DNA from: Culturomica sp.
GTDB taxonomy: Bacteria > Bacteroidota > Bacteroidia > Bacteroidales > Marinifilaceae
Length of the DNA: 47,055 bases
Reading direction: 5' to 3'
NCBI GenBank assembly: GCA_031271755.1
Contig: JAISVB010000002.1
Location: forward strand, 1-47,055
Position numbers and translations under genes: made by a program. Positions 16,041-26,300 of the stretch are shown here, piece by piece; position 1 is the first letter of the stretch; every line of letters begins with the position of its first letter. The notes beneath the pieces are model-generated. The model saw only the letters and a list, made by a program, of their open reading frames with translations, made no database searches and was not told the DNA's origin.

Positions 16041-19000
16041 TTAGAATCCTAACTTCAAAGTAAACGTATATTGTCTCGGTACCGGCAACGCCACCCCTCC
16101 GGAACGCACAAACTCCGGATCCTGCCCTTTCAGTTTCTTGTCCGACAGCAGCAGGCATACGTTGGAAACAGCTGCCCGGAGGGAGAGGTTAGTCAACTTC
16201 ACCGGTTTCAGCCACTTTTTCGGAAAATCGTACGTTACGTAAATATCCTTCAGGCGGATAAAATCCCCTTTCGCCACCCGGACATCGGAGTAGTTGTAAG
16301 CGTTGTACGCCCGTTGTAGATAGGGGTATTTCTGAGCGTCCCGGGTCGTCGCGATCGCCGGTACGTGGGTCACATGTTCGTCGCCGGGCAGCATCCAGCG
16401 GTCGGCAAATTCCCGTCCCATCCCAATGAGGTCGGAGTAGCGGGAGCTGAAAGCAGGGTACAGGCGCAGCTTGCTGCCGAACTGGTAGGTAAAGAAAATC
16501 CCTGCCTTGAAGTTCTTCCAGGTAACCGTATTGTCGAATCCTCCGATCATCTTGGGGTCTACCGGCCCTTCGTACACCAGAAAGTCGTGTTTCTCCACTT
16601 CCTCGAAATTCACCTCTCCCACCGTTTCGATCCCGTTCTCGTTCACCAATACCGGCATCCCTTCCGGGTTCAGTCCGGCAAACGGAATGGAGTAGAGGCC
16701 GCGCACGGGATACCCTTCGCGGGGATACCCCTCCACCGGCAACAGGTCGATCACCCGCGGATTGGTGTACAGGTTGGTGATTTTGTTCTTGTTGTAAGAG
16801 AAGGTCAGGTTGGACGACCATTTCAAGTCGGTCGACTGGATATTCTTTGTATTCAGGGTAAACTCGAACCCGTGCGAGGTCATGTCCGCGTAGTTGGCGA
16901 ACTTGAAACGTTTTCCGCCCAACCCGGCCGAACGCATCCGGCCAATCAGGTCGAAACCGTTCCGTTTGTAAATGTCAAACATCAAACTGATCCGGTTGTC
17001 GAACACCCCCAAGTCCATCCCGAGGTTCAACTCGTACTGCTTTTCCCAAGTGATCTCCGAGTTCTCCAATTCGGAGATGTAAATGCCGTTTTCCCGGTAA
17101 TCCGTGGGACGGAACGGAACTGCATTCCGGTACACCACCGCCGAGTTGGTGGCCGGCCCCATGTTGGCGATCAATCCGTAAGTGGCGCGGAAGGTCAACT
17201 GCGACAACCATTCGGAATCGTCCAGAAACCATTCGTTGTGCGAGTGCCAGGCGCCGCTGATGTTCCAGGTCGGCAACCAGCGGGCTGTCATGGATTTCCC
17301 CATCTTGTTGGAACCGTCGTACCGTACCGTACCGTTCAAGGTATACCGCTCGTCGAACGAATACCCGACGGTGGCGAACAGGGCGGCGAACCGGTCTTTG
17401 AAATTGGTGTAGCTGAAATAGCCGGCTCCACGCTCGATCACATTCTTCAGAATGCGGTCGTCCACATAGGGCTTGTTCCCATAATCGTACTGTATACCGT
17501 ATCCGTACATCTCCGAGTAATCCCGTTTGGTATTCTTTACCTCTGCTCCCACCAGGACATTCAGGTTGTGGAAATCGTTCAACAAATCGTTGTAGTTGAC
17601 CATACCGCGGAAATAGTAGTTGAGCATGGTGTTGTCGCGGCGGGTATAAAACCCTCCTTTGGGCAAAACAACCTGTGGAACGGCCGTCAGATTGTCCGGA
17701 TCCCGGTACAGATTCCGGTTGGCTTCCACGACCGCAGTGTTGTAGGCCGCCCGGTAAGATTCCGCCATGTTGGAATTTTCCCGGATCTGGTGCTCCTGGC
17801 TGGTTTTTACATAGCGGGCGGATCCCATGAGCTTCACATTCAATCGCTTCACCGGATTGATGTCCAACTCTCCCTGAAAACGGGCGTCCAACACCTCGAT
17901 ATCGATCTTGTTGTTGTTCAATTCATCTAAAATATTGAACGGGGCGTAGTTCATCACGTAGTATTCGTAGTTCCCGTTGTCGTCGTAAGGACGCAACACC
18001 CGGCTGGAGTTCAACGCATAGCTGAACGGATTGATGTCGAAGGCGCGGGAGATGGTGCCGGCTTCCGCATCCACCGTGCGGGAGAGCGTTCCCGGCGCCT
18101 GTTGCAGACGCATGGAAGCATTGGTCAACAGGTTCAGGGTGATCCACTCCTTGAGGTCGATGGAGGCATTCACATTGGCCGTAAACCGTTTTACATCGTC
18201 CGTCGGCGACCAGCCCGGATCTCCGAAGTAACTCATAGAGGCGTAAAAACGGGCTTTTTCCAAACCGGTCGAGATGGAGAGGGAGTGATTCTGCTGCATG
18301 CTGGGGCGGAAAAGCACGTCAAACCAATTAGTATTGAGCTTTTCGTATTTCTGCAGGAAACGGTTCCGTCCTTCTTCGGTGTTCTGCACCAAAAAATTTC
18401 CGTTGGCGTCCACCTCGTTGACAAGGTCGTACATTTTCCGGTACACCCCTCCGTTCGAGCCGTTCCGGATGTCCACATAACTCAGCCATCCCTTGCTCTG
18501 CAAATCCAAATAAACCGCCATCTGCTGCTGGGAGTTCATCACGTTGTACTCCCGGTAAGAGGGTACCTGGCGAACGGAAAATTCCCCGGAATAGTTCAGG
18601 TTGAGTTTCCCTTTCTGTCCCTTTTTGGTGGTGATCACGATCACCCCGTTCATGGCGCGCGCTCCGTAGAGAGCAGTAGCGGCCGCATCCTTCAATATCT
18701 GGAAACTTTCAATGTCGTCCCCGTTCAATCCGGCCACTGCCGAACTGATCAACGTCGTAGCGTCCCCGGAAGAGAGTTCGTCCGCGCTGATCTCCACCAC
18801 GTCTTCCAACACCACGCCGTCTACCACCCACAACGGTTTCATCTCACCGAAAATAGAGGAGGAACCGCGGATTTTCAGTTTCGGGGCAGCCCCGAAGGTT
18901 CCGGATACATTCTGAATGGCCACCCCGGCGGCTTTCCCCTGCAACATGCGGGAAACGTCGTTGGCGCCGTCCGCCTCCAACTGGTCGGCCCGCACCACGC

Positions 19001-19469
19001 TGGCGGAACCGGTAAAGAGTTTCCGGTCGATTCGCTGGTACCCGGTCACCACCACATCCTCGATCTCCTGGGTGGCCTCCTTCATCGTTACTTTTTCCAA
19101 GGCTTTCGAATCGGAAGCGATTTCCTGATTGGCAAACCCGACAAAGGTAAAGAGAATGGTGTGTTTTCCGGGCGGTACTTCCAATATATACCCGCCGTTG
19201 TAATCGGTAGCCGTTCCCGTAGACGTTCCCTTGATCCGGACCGTCACGCCGGGAAGCGAATTGCCCTGTTCGTCCACAACCACCCCGCGGACAAAGATTT
19301 TATCGCTCTGCTCCGTTTGCAACGGTTCATTGACCGGGAAAGGCGCGCCGCCCTCCCCCGCCGAAGCGTACAGATTTCCCGAACCCGTCCAGCCGGCCAG
19401 TAAAAGCAGAAAAAGCGTGCTATATATCATCCTGGGTTTTATACCTGTTCTATCCATGTTCTTATCCAT
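16041..19469 (-). CDS. SusC/RagA-like TonB-dependent transporter (cassette 2, no STN domain)
   Basis: The 1142-residue outer-membrane channel imports ligand with TonB energy. A signal peptide (to about residue 37) leads into a carboxypeptidase-regulatory-like domain (about 57-135, with GVVVDEQGNSLPGVTVRIKG). The TonB-box-like VVVTGYQ is at 139-145. A plug domain follows (to about residue 290, with PLWVVDGVVLEDV and DAAATALYGARAMNGVIVITT), then a 22-strand barrel ending in FTLKLGF. It is closely related to the SusC at 23368-26988, with long stretches of near-identity in the plug, but lacks that protein's N-terminal STN signalling domain. It lies 12 bases after the upstream DUF4302 gene. Confidence 0.96.
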   Translation of the reverse strand: MDKNMDRTGIKPRMIYSTLFLLLLAGWTGSGNLYASAGEGGAPFPVNEPLQTEQSDKIFVRGVVVDEQGNSLPGVTVRIKGTSTGTATDYNGGYILEVPPGKHTILFTFVGFANQEIASDSKALEKVTMKEATQEIEDVVVTGYQRIDRKLFTGSASVVRADQLEADGANDVSRMLQGKAAGVAIQNVSGTFGAAPKLKIRGSSSIFGEMKPLWVVDGVVLEDVVEISADELSSGDATTLISSAVAGLNGDDIESFQILKDAAATALYGARAMNGVIVITTKKGQKGKLNLNYSGEFSVRQVPSYREYNVMNSQQQMAVYLDLQSKGWLSYVDIRNGSNGGVYRKMYDLVNEVDANGNFLVQNTEEGRNRFLQKYEKLNTNWFDVLFRPSMQQNHSLSISTGLEKARFYASMSYFGDPGWSPTDDVKRFTANVNASIDLKEWITLNLLTNASMRLQQAPGTLSRTVDAEAGTISRAFDINPFSYALNSSRVLRPYDDNGNYEYYVMNYAPFNILDELNNNKIDIEVLDARFQGELDINPVKRLNVKLMGSARYVKTSQEHQIRENSNMAESYRAAYNTAVVEANRNLYRDPDNLTAVPQVVLPKGGFYTRRDNTMLNYYFRGMVNYNDLLNDFHNLNVLVGAEVKNTKRDYSEMYGYGIQYDYGNKPYVDDRILKNVIERGAGYFSYTNFKDRFAALFATVGYSFDERYTLNGTVRYDGSNKMGKSMTARWLPTWNISGAWHSHNEWFLDDSEWLSQLTFRATYGLIANMGPATNSAVVYRNAVPFRPTDYRENGIYISELENSEITWEKQYELNLGMDLGVFDNRISLMFDIYKRNGFDLIGRMRSAGLGGKRFKFANYADMTSHGFEFTLNTKNIQSTDLKWSSNLTFSYNKNKITNLYTNPRVIDLLPVEGYPREGYPVRGLYSIPFAGLNPEGMPVLVNENGIETVGEVNFEEVEKHDFLVYEGPVDPKMIGGFDNTVTWKNFKAGIFFTYQFGSKLRLYPAFSSRYSDLIGMGREFADRWMLPGDEHVTHVPAIATTRDAQKYPYLQRAYNAYNYSDVRVAKGDFIRLKDIYVTYDFPKKWLKPVKLTNLSLRAAVSNVCLLLSDKKLKGQDPEFVRSGGVALPVPRQYTFTLKLGF

Positions 19470-19481
19470 TTACAACGATTA

Positions 19482-20939
19482 CTATTTCGTTAACCTGATC
19501 CACCGCCTCGAATCAGCCAAATTCACCAGGACAAACACCCGGCCGGACTCCGGGACTACGGTAAAACCGGCCGGATCCGTAATGAAGTTTGTGAATGTGT
19601 TAAATCCGGCGTTTCCCTCTATGTGGTTCCGGAACTTGTCGTCCTCCTTGTCCGGGCGCAACCGTATGCTATTAGCGCCATAAACCCGGGTGAATTTGAT
19701 CTGGTCGCCTTCCGCTCTCCCCAGCGTATCCGCCAATTGGTAATCCACCGTGTATTCAGTCTGGGTGTTGATCGTACCTCCTCCCGATCCTCCTCCCAAA
19801 ATCGCTCCTAAATCGAGCCCTCCCAAATTAAGCCCTCCCAAGTCCAGCCCAACGCTTCCCACGTAACTGATCCAGGGGCCTTTCAGTGCTCCGGCGTCAT
19901 CCTCCAACTCCCAGCAAAGACGGAAATGCTTCAACCCGTCCAGCACAAGCCCCGGGTAATCCCGGCTCAACTCTTCACTCATATAGGCGCTGCTGTTAAG
20001 CACCTGTACAAGGAATGTTCCATACGTAGATAAATTAAGTTCCGGTATCCTGGACAAGCCTGCCGTGTTGGAACCCTCTTTCAACATCCCGATGGAGTTG
20101 TAAAAGGGGAAAGGTGGTTTGTGGCTGTATTTCAACTGCCCGATCACACCGGGGGTGTTGGCTTCAAACAACTGCAACGTGGGGTTGTATTTCAACGCAT
20201 CCAGCACCACGCCGTTGACCCGGATCTTCGGTGAAAAGCGCACCCCCTCCTCGGTCCCGTATACCCCGGCCTGGCCGGTCAGTATCTCCCGGGTAACTGC
20301 GTCCGAATAGGTATAACTGATCGAACGGCTCTCCGGAAGATACGCCAGGTTGACGGCGGTCTGGTTCATGGTCAATCCCCGGAAATAGGGGGCGTTCGGC
20401 GCCGGCGTCAGCCGTTCGATATTGGTCCGGAAAGCCGCCATGCGTGTCTCCCAATCCGCCTGTTCCGCCGGATAAAACACAATGCGCTGTCCATATTTTT
20501 TCCCCGTAAACACCAGCGAATCCCGGGAGATGCTTTGGATCACAAACTCAAACTCCCCTTTTTTACCCGTTCCCACCGGTTGGATTTCGGGATTCGACAG
20601 GTAATGCAGGGCGGATTGGGTGTCGAAACACAACATCGGCCCCTGGGAAGCGTTGAACGAATAGGTAGAAAGAGTCTCTTCCGCCAAAAAATCGGTATAC
20701 ACCCGTACATTTTCGTCCGTTTCAAATTTCATCAACACGTTGTACCCCCCGTGCCGGACCGGATCGGGAGTGTACAGCATTTTCCAGCCATACGCCGATT
20801 GCATCACCACCTTCGCGCAGGAATCCGTCACCGCCCGGATCCGGGCTGTCGCACTCTCCGGAAAAATGGCATCATCCTCCCCGGAGCAGGCCGTCAGCAG
20901 CAAGAACGGAAGCAGTCCAAGTAAATATCTTTTCTTCAT
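19482..20939 (-). CDS. DUF4302 family lipoprotein (cassette 1)
   Basis: This 485-residue lipoprotein (lipobox LLTAC, C18, then SGEDD) is the paralogue of the protein at 12158-13549. Shared landmarks are GWKMLYTPDPVRHGGYNVLMKF and YSFNASQGPMLCFDTQS. It differs by a low-complexity insert near residues 365-385 (GLDLGGLNLGGLDLGAILGG), encoded by imperfect 15-base repeats near 19800-19850. That insert precedes a glycine-rich stretch, so it may be a flexible linker between two domains. The C-terminus ends in LVNLADSRRWIRLTK. Function is unknown. It follows the metallopeptidase gene by 23 bases. Confidence 0.88.
   Translation of the reverse strand: MKKRYLLGLLPFLLLTACSGEDDAIFPESATARIRAVTDSCAKVVMQSAYGWKMLYTPDPVRHGGYNVLMKFETDENVRVYTDFLAEETLSTYSFNASQGPMLCFDTQSALHYLSNPEIQPVGTGKKGEFEFVIQSISRDSLVFTGKKYGQRIVFYPAEQADWETRMAAFRTNIERLTPAPNAPYFRGLTMNQTAVNLAYLPESRSISYTYSDAVTREILTGQAGVYGTEEGVRFSPKIRVNGVVLDALKYNPTLQLFEANTPGVIGQLKYSHKPPFPFYNSIGMLKEGSNTAGLSRIPELNLSTYGTFLVQVLNSSAYMSEELSRDYPGLVLDGLKHFRLCWELEDDAGALKGPWISYVGSVGLDLGGLNLGGLDLGAILGGGSGGGTINTQTEYTVDYQLADTLGRAEGDQIKFTRVYGANSIRLRPDKEDDKFRNHIEGNAGFNTFTNFITDPAGFTVVPESGRVFVLVNLADSRRWIRLTK
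19800..19850. repeat. Imperfect 15-bp repeats encoding a Gly-Leu-Asp motif
   Basis: About three imperfect 15-base units (each containing AGCCCTCCC or AGCCCAACG) encode GLDLG, GLNLG and GLDLG within the cassette 1 DUF4302 protein. No such stretch is seen in the cassette 2 paralogue. Confidence 0.6.
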
Positions 20940-20962
20940 AGGTCTTAAACTTTATACATTCT

Positions 20963-21817
20963 CTATTTGTAATTACCCGCCACACAGTCGTTTATTCGCT
21001 CTGTTACGTGGCTCCGCATCACGTCTATATCTACTCTCCAGTTCTCCTCCATGTACGTACGAACCATGTCTGTTTTCCGCAGGATGATGGCCGAAGCATC
21101 GCCTGCCTCCGCCAGCACCGCCGCCCACTCTTCAGGGGTGTCCGTAATGTATTGGGCCAATGTCTCCACAAAATCCTCGTCCGGCTCGGCCATGGCATAA
21201 GGCGTAACGAACCCGAGTTCACGAGCCTCTTCGACATAATTTCCCCAGTCCGGGGTATACAGCGTCGGTGTAATCTGCTTAAACGACAGCGGATATGCCC
21301 TGTAGTAGTTCAGCATGTGCCCGAACTCGTGGTGCATGATCCGGACAAAATTTTTCACGCTTTCCCGGCTTCCGGCATTGTAAGAGTCCACGTCGAACAG
21401 CAGCAGTTTTCTGCCGGCCGCTGTTCCCAAAGTCGCCTGTTGAGTGGTTGAGTTATACCCTTTGCTGCCGATCAGTTGGATCTGTTTCTGAAAAAGCGGC
21501 TTCATCTGCTCCTCGCCGCAAATCTCCAAATAAGGAACGATCCAAGCGGTGTGCGCCATTTTCATAAAAGAAATGACCGTATCCTGCTTAGGCGGAATAA
21601 TGTTGAATTGCATCGGTACTTCCATACTTTTCCAGGCGTATATCACCTCTATGTTGTAACGGACAACGTAGTTGTCGTACAACCATTGCCGGACTTCGTT
21701 CCGTTCCTCCGTTTCTCCTCCGCCGTAGATACTCGCTTCAAACCGATCGTCCCCGCAGCCTGTCCAGATACCCGGAAATAACAGCAAAGCGCAGGCCCAT
21801 ATTACTACTCTTTTCAT
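20963..21817 (-). CDS. Zinc metallopeptidase lipoprotein (cassette 1)
   Basis: A 284-residue Peptidase_Mx1-type protein. The lipobox WTGC puts the lipid on C21, followed by GDD. The zinc motif is HEFGH at residues 163-167, and a candidate third ligand lies in DEDFVE near residues 213-218. The stretch GFVTPYAMAEPDEDF aligns with GFITPYAMENANEDF of the cassette 2 copy. The different spacer residues in HExxH (FG against YI) show that the paralogues have diverged while keeping the metal site. It lies between the SusD and DUF4302 genes and was probably transcribed with them. Substrate is unknown. Confidence 0.88.
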   Translation of the reverse strand: MKRVVIWACALLLFPGIWTGCGDDRFEASIYGGGETEERNEVRQWLYDNYVVRYNIEVIYAWKSMEVPMQFNIIPPKQDTVISFMKMAHTAWIVPYLEICGEEQMKPLFQKQIQLIGSKGYNSTTQQATLGTAAGRKLLLFDVDSYNAGSRESVKNFVRIMHHEFGHMLNYYRAYPLSFKQITPTLYTPDWGNYVEEARELGFVTPYAMAEPDEDFVETLAQYITDTPEEWAAVLAEAGDASAIILRKTDMVRTYMEENWRVDIDVMRSHVTERINDCVAGNYK

Positions 21818-21836
21818 GTTTTATCCTCCTTTTGTT

Positions 21837-23354
21837 TTAATTCCACCCCGGATTCGGCTCCAATCCATACTCCAACGCCATCGAAGGGATCTGCCACACC
21901 CGGCGCGGATCTGTTTTGGTCAACACATCCTTTTGCGTACTTTCAAAAACCCGGTGGGTCACTTCGATCCGAAAACGCTTCACATCAAACCAACGCACCC
22001 CCTCCTGCACAAACTCTTTCCGGCGGAGATCCGTGATGTACTGAAGCATACAGACCTGTTTCTCCTCCAATTGATCCTTGTACCAGGGTTCCAGGGAAAT
22101 GGCCGCGGCGTTTTCTTTGTAAAACGCCACAACGGCGTCGGCTGTGATCGCATGAAGACTCTCCTGATACCCTCTTGTCCGGGTGCTCAGGTATATGTTC
22201 AAATCGTTGACCGCAGCATTGTACTCTTTCTTCATCACATACGCCTCCGCCCGGTTGAACACCGCCTCCTCTACCGTGAGGATCGGACACAACACGTAGG
22301 GCCTGCCCGATGCGGCGCCCGGATAGGCGACCTGCAGGTAGGGATAAAATTTCCCCGTGTAATAGTGTGGCCAGGATCCGTAAAGCGTTCCGATCCAACC
22401 GTGATCCCTAACCTTGGCGGCGTTGTAAATTTCAGTGTATTTGGCTTCGGACAATCCGTAGCGTCCGGCACGATAGGTGTAGTACCAGAAAGAAGAGGCA
22501 TTGGTCAGCATCAGGATAGCCGCCTCCCCGTAATTGGTATAGAGCTGGGAATAGGCATCCACATTGGAAGCGATCGGCAGGTACTTCCCGGAATAGTTCC
22601 GCAACTGGCTTTTGAAGTTCGTCCCCAAAATGGCCGAAGTGTGTGCGATCACCTTGTCCCAATCCTCCGCTTCGCCGCGGAAAAGGTAAAAACGGGCCAT
22701 AAAGGCATTCGCCGCCGCCCGGGTAAAGTGGTATTTAGCCACATCGTAGGCATTGTCTGTCAAAAGCGGCAACGCCTCCGTCATGTCCTTCTCGATCAGA
22801 TCGTACACCTCTTTGACCGTATTCCGTTTGTAATCCACCAACGCCTCTTTTTCCGGCTTGGTTACATACGGCACTCCCGGATCCAGGGCCGCCGTAGCGG
22901 GATCGTAGTGTTTCGCCCAAAAATTGACCAGCAGGAAGTGATTGAATGCCCGCACCATTTTCGCTTCTCCCAGATAGGGATCGTAAGCGGCGCCCCCTCC
23001 GTTGTTCCGGATCGCTTCCAACGCGTGGTTGGCCGAAGCGATAGCCCTGTAGAGCCGGTTCCAATAGTGCATCGGAGCGTCTTGAATATTCTGCGTGGAC
23101 TCTTTCCAAAAGTAAGCCTGCTCCTGCATCTCCGGCATGATGGAGGCCATATACGAACCTTTGTCGTCGGTGTTGTCGCTCATCAACTCCCCGGCCATCA
23201 GGTAGTGTCCGTCCGGGTAGGCGGATACCAACAACGCTTTGACGGATGCGACGTCTGTCAATTCCGTCCGGTCGTCCGGCACCTGATCCAGAAAGGAGTT
23301 GCACCCGTTCAGGAGGAACGGAAGCAATAGCAATATGATGATGTAGTGTTTCAT
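21837..23354 (-). CDS. SusD/RagB-like nutrient-binding lipoprotein (cassette 1)
   Basis: The 505-residue product has a signal peptide ending LLNGC (C18) and the family start NSFLDQVPDDRTEL. Further hallmarks are LLVSAYPDGHYLMAGELMSDN, MVRAFNHFLLVNFWAKHYDPATAA, and the C-terminal RRKEFVQEGVRWFDVKRF. It aligns along its whole length with the cassette 2 SusD but is clearly diverged, so ligand preference may differ. The gene starts 13 bases after its partner SusC. Confidence 0.95.
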   Translation of the reverse strand: MKHYIIILLLLPFLLNGCNSFLDQVPDDRTELTDVASVKALLVSAYPDGHYLMAGELMSDNTDDKGSYMASIMPEMQEQAYFWKESTQNIQDAPMHYWNRLYRAIASANHALEAIRNNGGGAAYDPYLGEAKMVRAFNHFLLVNFWAKHYDPATAALDPGVPYVTKPEKEALVDYKRNTVKEVYDLIEKDMTEALPLLTDNAYDVAKYHFTRAAANAFMARFYLFRGEAEDWDKVIAHTSAILGTNFKSQLRNYSGKYLPIASNVDAYSQLYTNYGEAAILMLTNASSFWYYTYRAGRYGLSEAKYTEIYNAAKVRDHGWIGTLYGSWPHYYTGKFYPYLQVAYPGAASGRPYVLCPILTVEEAVFNRAEAYVMKKEYNAAVNDLNIYLSTRTRGYQESLHAITADAVVAFYKENAAAISLEPWYKDQLEEKQVCMLQYITDLRRKEFVQEGVRWFDVKRFRIEVTHRVFESTQKDVLTKTDPRRVWQIPSMALEYGLEPNPGWN

Positions 23355-23367
23355 AGAGATCTCTTTT

Positions 23368-26300
23368 TTAAAATCCGACTTTCATGGAGAGGGTAAATTG
23401 AGTGGGTACAGGCATCGCCACACCGCCGGAACGGAAAAATTCGGGATCCTGCCCTTTCAGCTTTTTATCCGAATACAGCAACGCCAGATTGGAGGCGGAG
23501 AACCGGAGCGCCACGGTGCTCAATCCGGTCGTTTTGAGCCACTCGCCCGGCAGGTCGTAGTTCAATGCAATCTCTTTCAGGCGGATAAAATCCCCTTTGG
23601 CCACCCGCAACGACGAATAGTTGTAAGCGTTGTAGGCGCTGCGCAAAGCAGCGTCCTCGTGGTGCTGCCACTTGGAAGCGATCACCGGAATATCGGTCCG
23701 GTATTCGTCCCCGGGAACCATCCAGCGGTCAGCCATCTCTTTCACTGTGGCGGCGTTGTCGTAATAGCGGTAACTGAACGCCGGATCCAACCAAATCTTG
23801 CTTCCGAACTGGTAGGAAAAAAAGACACTCAACCGGAACGGGCCGTATTTAAACGTATTGTCGAACCCTCCGGTAAATTTCGGATCCGCAGAGCCCATGT
23901 ACTGCATAAAATCCGTGTGTTGGGACTCCTGAAAGTTAACCCCTGTCACCGTCACTTCGCCGGCGTGGTTCAAAAAGGTCGGTAAACCCTCTGCGTTCAA
24001 CCCTCTGAACGGAATCGTGTAAATCCCCCGGACCGGGTTCCCCGCTTTCGGAGCGCCGTCAAAAGCCAGGTATTGCATCACCGAAGAGGCCGATGTCAAC
24101 GACGTAATTTCGTTGGTGTTGTAGGAGAAGGTCAAATTGGTGTTCCAACTGTACTTCTCCCGGTCGATGTTTTTGGTGTTCAGGGTAAACTCCACGCCGT
24201 GCGACTTCATCTTTGCGTAGTTGGCCAACTTTCTCGGCTCTCCGCCGATCCCGCTGGTGGCAAGGATCCCGATCAGGTCAAACATCTTCCGGGTATAGAC
24301 ATCCGCGCTCAGGCTGATCCGGTTCTCCCACAAACCCAAATCCATACCCATATTGAATTCGTACTGCTTTTCCCACGTCAGGCCGGCGTTCTCCATCTGA
24401 GAAATGGTGATCTGGTTCTCTTTCTCTCCCTGTGTCGGGCGGTAAGCAATATCATTGAAAAAAATAGCTTTGGCGTTGGAAACCGGCCCCATGCTGGCCG
24501 TCAATCCATAGGTAGCCCGCAGGGTCATTTGGGAAATGACCGGGTTCTCCTGCAAAAAAGGTTCGCTGTGCGCATGCCAGGCTCCGCTGACGTTCCAGGT
24601 AGGTAACCAGCGGGAAGAAGAGGAGGAACCCATCCGGTTGGAACCGTCGTACCGGCCGGTCAGGTTCAATGTATATTTACTGTCCCAGGAAAAACCCCCG
24701 GTCAGGAAAAAGGCCACAAAACGGTCGTAGTTGTTGGAAAGGCCGTAGTATTGCCCGCCCCGCTCCAGGAGCTGTTTCAGAATGTGGTAATCAGTAAAAT
24801 CCTCATTTCCACGATCATACTGAATCCCATATCCGTCGCCGTAAGTCTCCCGGCGGGAGGTACTCCGCACCTCCATCCCGGCGCTTACGTTGAACATGTG
24901 GCGTTCCGCTACGGCGCGGGTGTAGTTCGACATGGCCCGGACATAATAATTTAACAGGCGGTTGTCGGTACGACGGTAAAACCCTCCCTGGGGCAGAACG
25001 CTGTACGGAGGGAGGCCCAACTGCTCCGGGTCGGTATACAGAAAGTCGTTGTTGTCCCGGATTGTCTGGTTATCGTCCGCCCGGTACGCCTCGGCCATGT
25101 TGGAGTTTTCCGTGATCTTGTGCTCCCGGCTCGATTTGACGAACCGGACAGCCCCCAACAACTTCACATCCATTCCCGTCATCGGCTTGATCTCCAACTC
25201 CCCCTGGAATTTGGAATCCAGCATATCGATGTTGATGTAGTTGTTTTTCAACTCATTGATAATACTGAAAGGAGCGTAATTCATCACGTAGTACTCCGGG
25301 TTCCCGTTGTCGTCGTACGGCCGCATGGCACGGCTGGTATTCAAAGCGTAACTGAACGGGTTCAGGTCGAACTGACGGGAAACCTCCCCGGTAGCCGCGT
25401 CCGTATTCCGCCCGACCGTACCGGGCGCCTGCTGTTTCCGGAACGAATTGCTTGTCAGGAAATTGAAACGAATATATTCATTGATGTCAAACGAAGCGTT
25501 CATGTTAGCCGTGTAACGGGTTACGTTGTCGCCGACAGACCAGCCCGGATCGTTAAAATAGCTGATGGAGGCAAAGAAATTGCTCTTCTCCGAACCGCCG
25601 CTCAAACTGATGGAGTGATTCTGCTGGATGGAGTTTTTAAACAACACATCGAACCAGTCCGTATTGGCCATTTCGTACTTCTGCAGGAACTTATCCCGTT
25701 CTGCCTTCGTGTTCTCCAGCAGGAATTTGCCCGTAACCGGATCGTATTCGTCCAGCGCCATGTACATCTTCCGGTACACTCCGCCCTGCTGGCCGTCGAG
25801 AACGCTGGCATAATCCAGCCACCCTTTTGCCTCCAGATCCTGGTATACCATCATCTGCTGCTGGGAGTTCATGATGTTGTAGTTGCGGTAAGAGGGTTTC
25901 ATCCGCATGGTCAGTTCGCCCGAATAGGAAACCCGGACAGCCCCTTTTGTTCCCCGTTTGGTGGTGATCACCACCACCCCGTTCATTGCCCGGGCGCCAT
26001 ACATCGCCGTAGCCGAAGCGTCTTTCAGCACCTGGAAACTTTCAATGTCATCCGGATTCAAGCCGGCAACAGCGGAACTGATCAGCGTAGCAGCGTCTCC
26101 CGACGACAGATCGTCGGCCGAAACATCCACCACATCTTCCAAAACGATGCCGTCTACCACCCACAGGGGTTTCTGGTCGCCGTAAATGGAGGAAGCTCCG
26201 CGCACCCGCATCTTCGGGGCGGCTCCAAAAGTTCCGGATACATTCTGTACCTGGATACCGGCCGATTTCCCCTGCAGGGCGCGGGAAACATCGCTGGCCC

